Source: Clostridiales bacterium
Lineage (GTDB): Bacteria > Bacillota > Clostridia > Christensenellales > Aristaeellaceae
Reading direction: 5' to 3'
Assembly: GCA_004556395.1 (NCBI GenBank)
Contig: SFHK01000004.1
Coordinates: 105,370 to 169,369, forward strand
DNA length: 64,000 nt
Each line of letters begins with the position of its first letter. Positions within the stretch are counted from its first letter, which is position 1. The notes under the pieces were generated by a model that did not search any database, was not told where the DNA came from, and saw nothing but the letters and a program-made list of their open reading frames with translations. A program made the position numbers and the translations under genes. Shown one piece after another: positions 6,703 through 15,561 of this stretch.

Positions 6703-9147
6703 ATGAAGGATCTCTATCTGATCGGAAACGCGCACATCGACCCCGTATGGCTGTGGTCGTGGCAGGAGGGTTATCACGAGGTGAAGGCCACCTTCCTCTC
6801 GGCGCTCGACCGTCTGGACGAATACGACGGCTTTCTCTTTACCTGCGCCTGTGCGCAGTATTACGCGTGGCTCGAGCAGGACGCGCAGCCGCTCTTTCAG
6901 CGCGTGAAGAAGGAAGTGGCGCGCGGACGCATCTGCCTTGTCGGCGGCATGTGGATTCAGCCGGATCTCAATATCCCATCCGGCGAGTCGCTCGTGCGCC
7001 AGCTGCTGGTCAGCCAGCGCTATTTTCTCTCCCGCTTCGGCCATATCGCCATCACCGGCTATAATGTGGATTCCTTCGGCCAGAGCGGCATGCTGGCGAT
7101 GCTTTATAAGAAGGCCGGCATGAAGAACTACGTCTGGATGCGCCCCGGCGACAGCGAGAACCCGGACATTCCGCAGGGTGCGTTCCGCCTGAAGAGCGTA
7201 GACGGCAGCGAGGTGCTTTCCTTCCGCATCCCCTACGACATGGGCGCTTACACCTGCAAAGAAAATATCGCCGGGAAAATCGACTTCCTGCGCGAGCGCG
7301 CCAAGCAAACGGGCGCTGCGCAGATGGTCTTCTACGGCGTGGGCAACCACGGCGGCGGGCCGACGAAGAAGCTTTTAAACGAAATCGAATCTCTGCTTCC
7401 CAAGCAGGACGACGTGTGCTACGGCACGCCCGACGCATATTTTGACGCGATCGCGCCCCTGCGGGATCGTCTGCCCGCGTGGGAAGGCGAGATGCAGCAC
7501 CACGCCAGCGGCTGCTACAGCACGTTTTCCCTCGGGAAGCTCGCAGGTCGCCGCGCGGAAAACGCGCTCGTGCGCACCGAAAAGGCGCAGGTGCTGGCCG
7601 ACCGTCTGCTGGCCGTGCGTGCGGATACGGAGGCGCTCGGCCGCGCGTGGGAGGACGTTCTTTTCAACCAGTTCCACGACATTCAGTGCGGCTGCTGCAT
7701 TTACCCGGCGCTGGAGGACTCGCTGAAGCGCTTCGGCGAAGCGGAAACCATCGCCGATCGCGAGGAAAACCGGGTGCTGCAGCGCGTTTCCTTCTCCATC
7801 AACACCGCCGTTCCCAACGAAGCGCACGCGCCGGACAAGGAAAACTGGCTGATCTGGGGGCGCGCGCCCTACGGCACGCCGCTGGTCATGTTCAACCCGC
7901 ATCCGTTCGACTGCATGCTGAAGGCCACCGTGCACGCGACGATCGCGGCCGCCGAAAACGAGACAGGCGACGCGGTCTTCCTTCAGAAGATTCGCGCCGA
8001 GCGCACGAACGTCCATGATAAATACGACACGCTCGTATACACCCGCGTGCCCGCGATGGGCTACACCACCGTGATGCTGCACGAGGGCGAGCCCGCGCCG
8101 GAGGAGGCCAGCCCGCTGCGCGTTACGCAGACGACGCTTGAAAACGGCCGCCTGCGCGCGCGATTCGACGAAGCGACGGGCAGCCTTGCAAGTCTCGCTT
8201 TGGACGGACGCGAGTCCCTTTCCGCGCCCGCGCGTCTGCTTCTGATGGACATTGCCCACGTCGACACCTGGGCGCACAACGTGTTCGCCTTCGACCGGGA
8301 AATCGGCGCGATCGAGCGCCCGGCCTTCACCATTTTGGAAAACGGCCCCGTGCGCGCGTCGCTGCGCGTGGTTCGCACGAACGGGCGCACCACGGTTTCG
8401 GAAATCTACCGCCTGTACCGGGACGGCGATCAGCTGGAGGTGGACGTGCGGCTGGACTTCCACGAGCACTACGCCATGCTGAAGCTCGAGGTGCCTGTCG
8501 CGTGCGCGTCGCCCGCCGAAATCGCGGAGATTCCGCTGGGCGTACAGGCGCGCAAGATGACCGGCAACGAGGAGCCGTGCCAGCGCTGGTGCGCGCTTTC
8601 CGGCAGTGAAAACGGCCTTGCCATTCTGAACACCGGCAAGTTCAGCTATTCCGCGAAGAACGGCGCGCTGCGCCTGACGCTGGCCAACGGCTCCCAGAGC
8701 GCCGACCATAACGGCAGAGACGAGCGGGACGACACGGTAGAGTTCCTCGATCAGGGCGTGCAGCGCTTCACCTACGCGCTGTGCCCGTTCGCGGGCGGCT
8801 GGGCGGACGCGGGATTGAACCACCGCGCCGAAATTCTCAACCAGCCCGGCTTCACCGTGGCCGAAACCTACCATAAAGGGCCGCTGCCGCGCGCGTATAC
8901 CGGCGCTCGGCCGCAGGGCGACGAGGTCGTTCTCGAGTGCCTGAAGCTCTCCGAGGACGGCGCGGGCTACATCGTGCGTCTGCGCGAGCCCGCCGGTCGA
9001 ACCGCGCACGGCACGCTGCGCCTGCCGCTTTTGAGCGCGGACATCCCTTATCGCCTTTCGCCCTTCGATATGAAGACGTGGTTCGTCTCGAAGGACGGCG
9101 GCATCGTGCGCGAGGTGCTGATCACCGAATTGCCGCTCGAGACTTGA
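6703..9147 (+). CDS. Glycoside hydrolase family 38 alpha-mannosidase
   Basis: An 814-residue cytoplasmic retaining mannosidase with no signal peptide. The zinc/substrate motif NAHIDPVWLW begins at residue 9, and the nucleophile segment GYNVDSFGQSGML places the catalytic aspartate at D123. The middle helical domain includes VLFNQFHDIQCGC, another conserved GH38 block, and the rest is the beta-sandwich GH38 C-terminal region. It likely releases alpha-linked mannose from imported oligosaccharides. It stands alone, with no sugar transporter beside it. GGAGG sits 7 bases before the ATG. GH38 is clear; linkage specificity cannot be read. Confidence 0.93.
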   Translation: MKDLYLIGNAHIDPVWLWSWQEGYHEVKATFLSALDRLDEYDGFLFTCACAQYYAWLEQDAQPLFQRVKKEVARGRICLVGGMWIQPDLNIPSGESLVRQLLVSQRYFLSRFGHIAITGYNVDSFGQSGMLAMLYKKAGMKNYVWMRPGDSENPDIPQGAFRLKSVDGSEVLSFRIPYDMGAYTCKENIAGKIDFLRERAKQTGAAQMVFYGVGNHGGGPTKKLLNEIESLLPKQDDVCYGTPDAYFDAIAPLRDRLPAWEGEMQHHASGCYSTFSLGKLAGRRAENALVRTEKAQVLADRLLAVRADTEALGRAWEDVLFNQFHDIQCGCCIYPALEDSLKRFGEAETIADREENRVLQRVSFSINTAVPNEAHAPDKENWLIWGRAPYGTPLVMFNPHPFDCMLKATVHATIAAAENETGDAVFLQKIRAERTNVHDKYDTLVYTRVPAMGYTTVMLHEGEPAPEEASPLRVTQTTLENGRLRARFDEATGSLASLALDGRESLSAPARLLLMDIAHVDTWAHNVFAFDREIGAIERPAFTILENGPVRASLRVVRTNGRTTVSEIYRLYRDGDQLEVDVRLDFHEHYAMLKLEVPVACASPAEIAEIPLGVQARKMTGNEEPCQRWCALSGSENGLAILNTGKFSYSAKNGALRLTLANGSQSADHNGRDERDDTVEFLDQGVQRFTYALCPFAGGWADAGLNHRAEILNQPGFTVAETYHKGPLPRAYTGARPQGDEVVLECLKLSEDGAGYIVRLREPAGRTAHGTLRLPLLSADIPYRLSPFDMKTWFVSKDGGIVREVLITELPLET

Positions 9148-9172
9148 CAAAATCGCGCGTCTGGGGCACAAT
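9144..9172 (+). promoter_or_regulatory. Promoter of the thyX-like gene
   Basis: TTGACA (9144-9149), a 17-base spacer and CACAAT (9167-9172). The TGA within the -35 hexamer is the stop codon of the mannosidase gene. Confidence 0.7.
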
Positions 9173-9210
9173 ATTTCGAAAGTATATGAAAGAAAACGGA
9201 GGCGGGGCAC

Positions 9211-10515
9211 ATGAAAACGGGCGGAGCCGTAATCCTGTCCGCGAGCGACGAGGGCATTCGCGTTTCGGCGGCGTCAGCGCGCATTTCCACTACGGAGGGC
9301 AGCGCGCTGAGCGCCTTTGAAAAGGGCGACGGCGCGGAAAGGGATCTGAAGCTCATTCGAAAGGTGCTCGCCTCCGGCCATCGAACCGTCGTGGAGCATC
9401 AGACGTACACCATCGCCTTTCACGACGTGAGCGTGCTGGCGGAGGAGCTGCTGATCGAATGCCGGCTGGCGTCCTATACGGTCAAGTCCCGGCGCTACGT
9501 CAATTTTTCCGGCGCGGGCTATATCGTGCCAGAGGGACTGTCCGAGGCGGAGGAAGCGGCGTTCCGCGCGAACATGGACGCGCGCTTTGAAACCTATGAG
9601 CAGCTGCTTGCGCTGGGCATTCCCCGCGAGGACGCGCGCTTCGTGCTGCCCTATTGCTTCAAGAGCAATTTTTACATGACGCTCAACGCCCGTGAGCTGG
9701 CGCACGTGATCGCGTCGATGCTGAACGGGCGCATGAGCCTTTATCCCGAAATGCGCAGGCTGGGCGAATCGCTGAAGGCGCAGCTCGACGCGCGCTTCCC
9801 CGGCGTGCTCGACGCGGAATTGAAGGACGCGCCGGTCTATCATCGAGCCTCCCTGCCCGCGGAGCCGACGGTTCCGCACGCCGTGCATTCGTCGGTCGAC
9901 ATGCGCCCCGCGTTCGGCGCGAAGGACTCGCTGGATCAGGCGATGCGCTTCTCCGGACGGTTTGAAGCGGAGGACTACCGCGCGCTCGTTCGGGACGCGC
10001 GTCCGCGCGAGCTGGAAACCATTTCCTATGGCTTCACCGTGCAGAACATCTCGCTGGCCTGCGTGACTCATTTCGCCCGCCACCGCATGCAGACGCTGCT
10101 GGTGCCCGACGTGGAAACCGCGCTGCTGGGCGGCGGCTATGTGCTTCCGGACACGGTCGCGGCCAATCCCGACGCGCTGATTCTGTACACCCGCGCGTTT
10201 GAGGACAACGCCCGCGCGGCAAGGGAGATGCTGGACGGCGGCGCGCCGCGCGAAGCGCTGGCATATTATGCGCTGGCCGGGTGTACGGTGGATATTCTGA
10301 CCGTCATGAACGCCCGCGAGCTGCTGCATTTTCTCAAGCTGCGCACCTGCTCCCGCGCCCAGTGGGAGATTCGCCGCGCGGCGGAAACCATGCTCGCCCA
10401 GCTTCAGGGCGATTTTCCGCAGCTGTTCCGGCTGTACGGCCCCGGCTGCGCCGTGACCGGACGCTGCCCGGAGGGGCGTTTGAGCTGCGGACGAATTCGG
10501 AAAACGGAGGAATAA
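9211..10515 (+). CDS. Tandem two-domain ThyX-family protein (flavin-dependent thymidylate synthase-like)
   Basis: A 434-residue protein with two ThyX-like domains (about 1-200 and 225-434), twice the usual ThyX length. ThyX makes dTMP from dUMP using FAD and methylene-folate. The family motif RHRxxSxNExSxRY is divided: domain 1 has ECRLASYTVKSRRY (83-96), keeping the serines and final RY but losing RH, N and E; domain 2 has RHR (290-292) but lacks the rest. Domain 2 also has LKLRTCSRAQWEIRRAA and ends GPGCAVTGRCPEG, both typical of ThyX. ThyX active sites form between subunits, so the halves may complement each other. The C26 peptidase gene begins 3 bases later. Family is firm; activity is uncertain. 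Confidence 0.82.
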   Translation: MKTGGAVILSASDEGIRVSAASARISTTEGSALSAFEKGDGAERDLKLIRKVLASGHRTVVEHQTYTIAFHDVSVLAEELLIECRLASYTVKSRRYVNFSGAGYIVPEGLSEAEEAAFRANMDARFETYEQLLALGIPREDARFVLPYCFKSNFYMTLNARELAHVIASMLNGRMSLYPEMRRLGESLKAQLDARFPGVLDAELKDAPVYHRASLPAEPTVPHAVHSSVDMRPAFGAKDSLDQAMRFSGRFEAEDYRALVRDARPRELETISYGFTVQNISLACVTHFARHRMQTLLVPDVETALLGGGYVLPDTVAANPDALILYTRAFEDNARAAREMLDGGAPREALAYYALAGCTVDILTVMNARELLHFLKLRTCSRAQWEIRRAAETMLAQLQGDFPQLFRLYGPGCAVTGRCPEGRLSCGRIRKTEE

Positions 10516-10518
10516 ACG

Positions 10519-11256
10519 ATGGAACGCAAACCAGTCATCGGCGTTACCCCCTATAAGCGCAAGGAAGAGCCCTTTGATCTGTACATCCCCGCGGGCATCA
10601 TCGCCGCCGTGGAACGCCTTGGCGGCGAGGTTCGTCTGCTCGATTATGAGAAGCTGCGCGCCTATGAGCTGATCGGCGAGGTCGTGCAGCTGGACGGCGT
10701 GATCTTCGCCGGCGGGCCGGACGTGGATCCGTCGCTGTACGGTGAGGAAAAGGAGCCGGGCTGCGGCGAAATCATCCGCAGGCGCGACGACATGGAGCTG
10801 AACCTGTTTCCGCTGCTTCTGACGCGCGGTCTGCCGATTCTGGGCATCTGCCGCGGCTGTCAGGTGATCAACGTCGCCTTCGGCGGCACGCTGGTGCAGG
10901 ACATTCCCACCACTTATCACGTAAGCCACCGGCAGGAAAAGGACGGCGCGCCGTTTTCCCACAACGTGCTGATCACGGCGGGCACGATGCTCCACAGGAT
11001 CATCGGAAAAACCGTGCTGGCCACCAACAGCTATCACCACCAGTGCGTGAAGGAGCTCGCGCCCGGGCTTATCCCGAACGCCTACGCCGCCGAGGGCTTT
11101 ATCGAGGGCTTCGAGGGCGCGCCGGACGGGCCGTTCCTGCTCGCCGTGCAATGGCATCCGGAGGTCACGCTGGACGACGACGAGGATTCCATCAAGCCGT
11201 TCGCTGCCTTTATGGACGCCGTGCGCGCCTATATGGCCGTTCCCTGCCACGGCTGA
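10519..11256 (+). CDS. Class I glutamine amidotransferase-like hydrolase (peptidase C26, PuuD-like)
   Basis: A 245-residue cytoplasmic hydrolase of the gamma-glutamyl-gamma-aminobutyrate hydrolase family. The nucleophile elbow is GICRGCQVIN with C111, and the histidine-glutamate pair is in AVQWHPEV near the carboxyl end. FAGGPDVDPSLYGE is the family's substrate-loop motif. Members cleave gamma-glutamyl amides, as in putrescine degradation, but no puu genes are near, so the substrate is open. It follows the ThyX-like gene closely (GGAGGAATAAACG then ATG) and is probably in the same transcript. Confidence 0.9.
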   Translation: MERKPVIGVTPYKRKEEPFDLYIPAGIIAAVERLGGEVRLLDYEKLRAYELIGEVVQLDGVIFAGGPDVDPSLYGEEKEPGCGEIIRRRDDMELNLFPLLLTRGLPILGICRGCQVINVAFGGTLVQDIPTTYHVSHRQEKDGAPFSHNVLITAGTMLHRIIGKTVLATNSYHHQCVKELAPGLIPNAYAAEGFIEGFEGAPDGPFLLAVQWHPEVTLDDDEDSIKPFAAFMDAVRAYMAVPCHG

Positions 11257-11282
11257 GGTTTGTTAAAATCCGCAAAAACCCC

Positions 11283-11311
11283 TTTACCCGCCGCGCGGGG
11301 ACGTGTATAAT
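11283..11311 (+). promoter_or_regulatory. Promoter of the ileS T-box transcript
   Basis: TTTACC (11283-11288), a 17-base spacer, and a perfect TATAAT (11306-11311) just before the T-box leader. Confidence 0.65.
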
Positions 11312-11317
11312 AGGTAT

Positions 11318-11555
11318 ATGATTGCGTCGACGGGGACGGGGCGCGGGGCATGCTTTCCCAAGCGATTCGGAGAATGGTGAAAGTCCGAAGAAAGCGCCTG
11401 TGCCGGATCACCCCTGAGTAGCGGCCTGAAAGCGCGTTCGCGCCGGTAAGCGCCGCCGGGAGCGCCCGATACCGCGCGCATAAGAGGACGCCTGCGGGCG
11501 TCAATATGGGTGGTACCGCGAGCCATCGTCCCATAGGGATGACGGCTCTTTTATT
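11318..11555 (+). promoter_or_regulatory. Isoleucine T-box leader of ileS with terminator
   Basis: A tRNA-sensing leader. Stem I distal sequence GGTGAAAGTCCG is followed by the specifier ATC (11407-11409) and the conserved A, reading isoleucine. The T-box core GGGTGGTACCGCG is at 11508-11520; its TGGT bulge can pair with the ACCA end of tRNA-Ile. The competing terminator has arms at about 11520-11532 and 11536-11548 followed by TTTTATT. Uncharged tRNA-Ile should favour antitermination and ileS expression. Confidence 0.93.
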
Positions 11556-11574
11556 ATGCAGGGAGGACAGGCAC

Positions 11575-14500
11575 ATGTTTGAAAAGGTCTCGCCGAATCT
11601 TGACTTTCTGACGCGCGAAAAAGAAGTTCTGGACTTCTGGAAAAAGAATGACATCTTCCAGAAATCCATCGATCAGCGCGAAGGCTCGGATGTATTCACG
11701 TTCTACGACGGCCCGCCCACGGCCAACGGCAAGCCGCACATCGGCCACATCGAAACGCGCGTGTTCAAGGATCTGTTCCCGCGCTACCGCACGATGAAGG
11801 GCATGAAGGTGCTGCGCAAGGCCGGCTGGGATACCCACGGTCTGCCGGTAGAGCTGGAGGTGGAAAAGCTGCTGGGTCTGGACGGCAAGGAGCAGATCGA
11901 GCAGTACGGCATCGAGCCGTTCATCAAAAAGTGCAAGGAATCCGTATGGAAATATAAGGGTGAATGGGAGCGCATGTCCGACCGCGTCGGCTACTGGGCG
12001 GACATGGAAAACCCCTACATCACCTATGACAACAAATACATCGAGAGCGTATGGTGGAGCCTGAAGCAGATCGCCGACATGGGGCTTCTGTACAAGGGTC
12101 ACAAGGTCGTGCCCTACTGCCCGCGCTGCGGCACCGCGCTGTCCTCTCACGAGGTTTCGCAGGGCTACAAGACGGTCAAGGAGAAGTCCGCGTTCGTGCG
12201 CTTCAAGGTGAAAGGCACCGAGAACACGTGGCTGTACGCCTGGACGACCACGCCGTGGACGCTGCCCAGCAACGTCGCCCTGTGCGTGAACCCCGACGAG
12301 GAATACGCCAAGTTCGACTTTGACGGCCGCACCGTCATCATGGCGAAGGCGCTGATTCACACCGTTCTGGGCGAGGACGCGGAGATCACCAACCTCACCA
12401 CCTTCCCCGGCATGGAACTGAAGGGCATGGAATACGAGCCGCTGTTCGACTTCCAGAAGGGTCTTGTGGACAAGCCCGCGTGGCGCGTGGTGTGCGACAG
12501 CTACGTCACCATGACCGACGGTACCGGCATCGTCCATCAGGCGCCAGCGTTCGGCGAGGACGACGCGCGCGTCGGCCGTGAAAACGACCTGCCCTTCCTG
12601 CAGCTGGTCAACACCAAGGGCGAGCTTACGAAGGAAACCCCGTGGGCGGGCGTGTTCGTGAAGAAGGCCGATCCGCTGATTCTGAAGGATCTGGACGAGC
12701 GCGGACTGCTGGTAAAGGCCGCGCCGTTTGAGCACGACTATCCGTTCTGCTGGCGCTGCGACACGCCGCTGATCTATTACGCCCGCTCCACGTGGTTCAT
12801 CCGCATGACGCAGGCGCACGACGCGCTGATGAAGTCCAACGCCGCCGTCAACTGGATGCCCGAAAACATCAAGGACGGCCGCATGGGCAACTTCCTGGAC
12901 AACGTTATCGACTGGGGTCTGTCCCGCGAGCGCTACTGGGGTACGCCGCTGCCGGTATGGCTGTGCAAGTGCGGCCACATGCACGTGATCGGCTCGATCG
13001 AAGAGCTGAAGAAGCTGTCCGACAACTGCCCGGACGACATCGAGCTGCACCGTCCCTACATTGATAATGTCACGCTGAAGTGCGAAAAGTGCGGCGGCGA
13101 AATGCACCGCACGCCTGAGGTCATCGACTGCTGGTACGATTCCGGCTCCATGCCCTTCGCGCAGTGGCACTATCCCTTTGAGAATAAGGAAATCTTCGAG
13201 GAGAACTTCCCCGCCGATTTCATCAGCGAAGCCATCGACCAGACCCGCGGCTGGTTCTACACGCTGACCGCCATCTCCACGCTGCTGTTCAAGCGCGCGC
13301 CGTTTGAGAACGTGCTGGTGCTGGGTCACGTGCAGGACGCCGAGGGCAAGAAGATGTCCAAGCACATCGGCAACGTCGTCGACCCGTGGAGCGTGCTCGA
13401 CAAGCAGGGCGCGGACGCCGTGCGCTGGTACTTCTACGCCAACGGCGCGCCGTGGCTGCCCACCCGCTTCTCCGGCGACCTCGTGAGCGAGATGCAGGGC
13501 AAGTTCATGGGCACGCTGTGGAACACCTACGCGTTCTTCACGCTGTACGCCTCCATCGACAACTACGAGCCCGAAGCGGCCAAGGCCGATCCGAAGGACT
13601 TCACGCTGATGGATCGCTGGGTGCTGTCGCGCCTGAATTCGCTGGTCGATTTCGTGGACAAGGGACTGGCGGAATACAAGGCCACTGAAACCAGCCGCGC
13701 CATCGCGCAGTTCGTGGACGAGCTGTCCAACTGGTATGTGCGCCTGAACCGCGAACGCTTCTGGGGCAAGGGGCTGGAGGGCTCCAAGCTCGCCGCGTTC
13801 GAAACGCTGTACACGGTGCTTCTGACGCTGAGCAAGCTGCTCGCGCCGTACATCCCGTTCATGACGGAGACCATCTATCGCAACCTCGCCGTCGGCCACC
13901 TGACCGGCGCGCCGGAATCCGTGCACCTGTGCGACTTCCCGGTCGCCGACCTGAGCAAGGTGGACAAGGAGCTGGAAGCCGGCATGGACGAGGTGGAAAG
14001 CGTGGTTCAGCTGGGCCGCGCCGCGCGCAACGCCGCGTCGCTGAAGGTTCGTCAGCCGCTGTCCCGCTGCCTTGTGAAGGGCAAGCGCCTGTCCGACGAA
14101 ATCGCGCAGCTGATCAAGAACGAGCTGAACGTGAAGGCCGTCGAATTCGTGGACGACGCGTCCGCCTTCACCACCTACAACCTCAAGCCGCAGATGCGCA
14201 CGCTGGGCAAGAAATACGGAAAGCTGCTGGGCAAGATCGGCGAGCGTCTGAAGACGCTGGACGGCAACGAGGTCGTCGCCACCTTCGAGCGCGGCGAGAC
14301 GCTGAAGTTTGAGCTGGACGGCACGCCCATCGAGCTGGAAAAGGACGACGTGCTCACCAGTCTCACGCAGAAGCCGGGCTTCGAAGCGCAGAGCGAGGGC
14401 GACTACACCGTCGTGCTGGATACGAACCTGACGCCCGAGCTGATCGACGAGGGCTTCCTGCGCGAGGTCATCAGCAAGGTGCAGACGATGCGCAAGGACG

Positions 14501-14706
14501 CGGACTTCGAGGTCACCGACCGCATCGCGCTGTCCTACCAGACGAGCGAGCGCCTGAGCGCCGTCATCGAAAAGGGCAAAGAAGACCTGATGCGCGCCGT
14601 GCTGGCGCTGTCCGTCGAGAACCGCCCCGCCGCCGACGGTGAAATCGTGCGCGAGCAGAACATCAACGGCGAAAAGGCGACGCTGGGAATCAAGGTCGTA
14701 TCCTGA
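11575..14706 (+). CDS. ileS: Isoleucyl-tRNA synthetase
   Basis: A 1043-residue class I synthetase that charges tRNA-Ile. HIGH lies within GKPHIGHIE (55-58) and KMSKH at 593-597. The long editing domain and tRNA-binding carboxyl region give the length typical of the eukaryote-like IleRS type; that type is generally less sensitive to mupirocin, though this is inference from length and sequence style only. The start ATG at 11575 follows GGGAGGACAGGC; a longer frame reading back into the T-box is rejected because it would translate the terminator. Regulated by the T-box upstream. Confidence 0.97.
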   Translation: MFEKVSPNLDFLTREKEVLDFWKKNDIFQKSIDQREGSDVFTFYDGPPTANGKPHIGHIETRVFKDLFPRYRTMKGMKVLRKAGWDTHGLPVELEVEKLLGLDGKEQIEQYGIEPFIKKCKESVWKYKGEWERMSDRVGYWADMENPYITYDNKYIESVWWSLKQIADMGLLYKGHKVVPYCPRCGTALSSHEVSQGYKTVKEKSAFVRFKVKGTENTWLYAWTTTPWTLPSNVALCVNPDEEYAKFDFDGRTVIMAKALIHTVLGEDAEITNLTTFPGMELKGMEYEPLFDFQKGLVDKPAWRVVCDSYVTMTDGTGIVHQAPAFGEDDARVGRENDLPFLQLVNTKGELTKETPWAGVFVKKADPLILKDLDERGLLVKAAPFEHDYPFCWRCDTPLIYYARSTWFIRMTQAHDALMKSNAAVNWMPENIKDGRMGNFLDNVIDWGLSRERYWGTPLPVWLCKCGHMHVIGSIEELKKLSDNCPDDIELHRPYIDNVTLKCEKCGGEMHRTPEVIDCWYDSGSMPFAQWHYPFENKEIFEENFPADFISEAIDQTRGWFYTLTAISTLLFKRAPFENVLVLGHVQDAEGKKMSKHIGNVVDPWSVLDKQGADAVRWYFYANGAPWLPTRFSGDLVSEMQGKFMGTLWNTYAFFTLYASIDNYEPEAAKADPKDFTLMDRWVLSRLNSLVDFVDKGLAEYKATETSRAIAQFVDELSNWYVRLNRERFWGKGLEGSKLAAFETLYTVLLTLSKLLAPYIPFMTETIYRNLAVGHLTGAPESVHLCDFPVADLSKVDKELEAGMDEVESVVQLGRAARNAASLKVRQPLSRCLVKGKRLSDEIAQLIKNELNVKAVEFVDDASAFTTYNLKPQMRTLGKKYGKLLGKIGERLKTLDGNEVVATFERGETLKFELDGTPIELEKDDVLTSLTQKPGFEAQSEGDYTVVLDTNLTPELIDEGFLREVISKVQTMRKDADFEVTDRIALSYQTSERLSAVIEKGKEDLMRAVLALSVENRPAADGEIVREQNINGEKATLGIKVVS

Positions 14707-14736
14707 CCTTCCCGGCCATAAGACTGGAGGAAATGA

Positions 14737-15486
14737 ATGGGCATAAAAGACTGGTTCGGCCGTTTCCGTAAACGAAAAGCCGTGCCCGCCGAGGAAATCA
14801 TCGAAGAAACAACCGTGGAAGAGACGGTTGCCGGATCGGAAGACCCGGCAACCGCCTTTGGCGCGTCTGAGACGGACGGCTCCTACGGCGAAGAGCCCTT
14901 CGACGCGGAACCCGCCGAGACGGCTGAGGTGTTTGAGGCGGACGAGATCATCGCCGCCGAGCCGCTTCCGCGCCTGACGAACGTTGATTTCGAGGGCTTC
15001 TGGCACGATACCCGCGAGTCCGAGCGCCGCCACGTGAGCGCCGCGCCCGACTACCGCATCATCCGCGACGTGGAGCAGGAGCTGGGCTACAAGCTGCCCG
15101 CCAGCTATATCGAGCTGATGAAGCAGCACAACGGTGGTCTGGTCAATCGCGGCTGGTTTCCCATCCGCCCCGACGCGCACGAGTTTGGCGATTTTATTCA
15201 GATCACCGACATTCTCGGCATCGGCCGCGAAACGCCCTATTCCCTGTGCGGGCGCTTCGGCAGCCGCTATCTCACCGAAAGCTGGCGGCATAACGACGGC
15301 ATCGGCGTAGCCATCTGCAACACCATCAAGCCCGGCCGCGCGCTGGTATTTCTGGATTACCGCAAGTGCGGCGTGAACGGCGAGCCGGAGGTGCTGTATT
15401 CCGACGTGGACACCGGCGAAGAAAAGACCATCGCCCGCGACTTTGAATCCTTCCTGCGCGGCCTGTGCGACGGTCATTTTGAATAA
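14737..15486 (+). CDS. SMI1/KNR4 (SUKH) family protein
   Basis: A 249-residue protein with a variable acidic amino-terminal tail (about 1-80) and a SUKH domain from about residue 95. Domain signatures are DVEQELGYKLPASYIELMKQHNGG and later VFLDYRKCGVNGEPEVLY. SUKH proteins are often immunity proteins for polymorphic toxins or general interaction modules, but no toxin gene is near and this one trails ileS by 30 bases with its own GGAGG, so a housekeeping role is as likely. Followed by a strong hairpin. Confidence 0.85.
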   Translation: MGIKDWFGRFRKRKAVPAEEIIEETTVEETVAGSEDPATAFGASETDGSYGEEPFDAEPAETAEVFEADEIIAAEPLPRLTNVDFEGFWHDTRESERRHVSAAPDYRIIRDVEQELGYKLPASYIELMKQHNGGLVNRGWFPIRPDAHEFGDFIQITDILGIGRETPYSLCGRFGSRYLTESWRHNDGIGVAICNTIKPGRALVFLDYRKCGVNGEPEVLYSDVDTGEEKTIARDFESFLRGLCDGHFE

Positions 15487-15499
15487 TCGAATTTCAGGA

Positions 15500-15548
15500 A
15501 AATGCCCGCGAGACCAGCGGCAAAGAGCCGCAGGTTTCGCGGGCATTT
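15500..15548. terminator. Hairpin terminator between the convergent SUKH and DUF1989 genes
   Basis: Arms AAATGCCCGCGA and TCGCGGGCATTT (about 15500-15515 and 15533-15548) form a stem of 12 or more pairs flanked by A and T runs, so it can work in both directions. Confidence 0.8.
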
Positions 15549-15561
15549 GGTATTCAGCTAT

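Noticed and set aside
14737..15486. SUKH protein as part of a toxin-immunity locus
   Set aside because: No toxin, secretion or polymorphic-repeat gene is adjacent; it follows ileS and ends at a normal terminator.
11554..15546. A 1330-codon open frame on the minus strand opposite ileS
   Set aside because: It mirrors ileS, is rich in His, Arg, Val and Gln as expected for an antisense frame of GC-rich code, and has no recognisable domain. The same applies to the long plus-strand frame at 3278-6424 opposite nrdD and many shorter ones.
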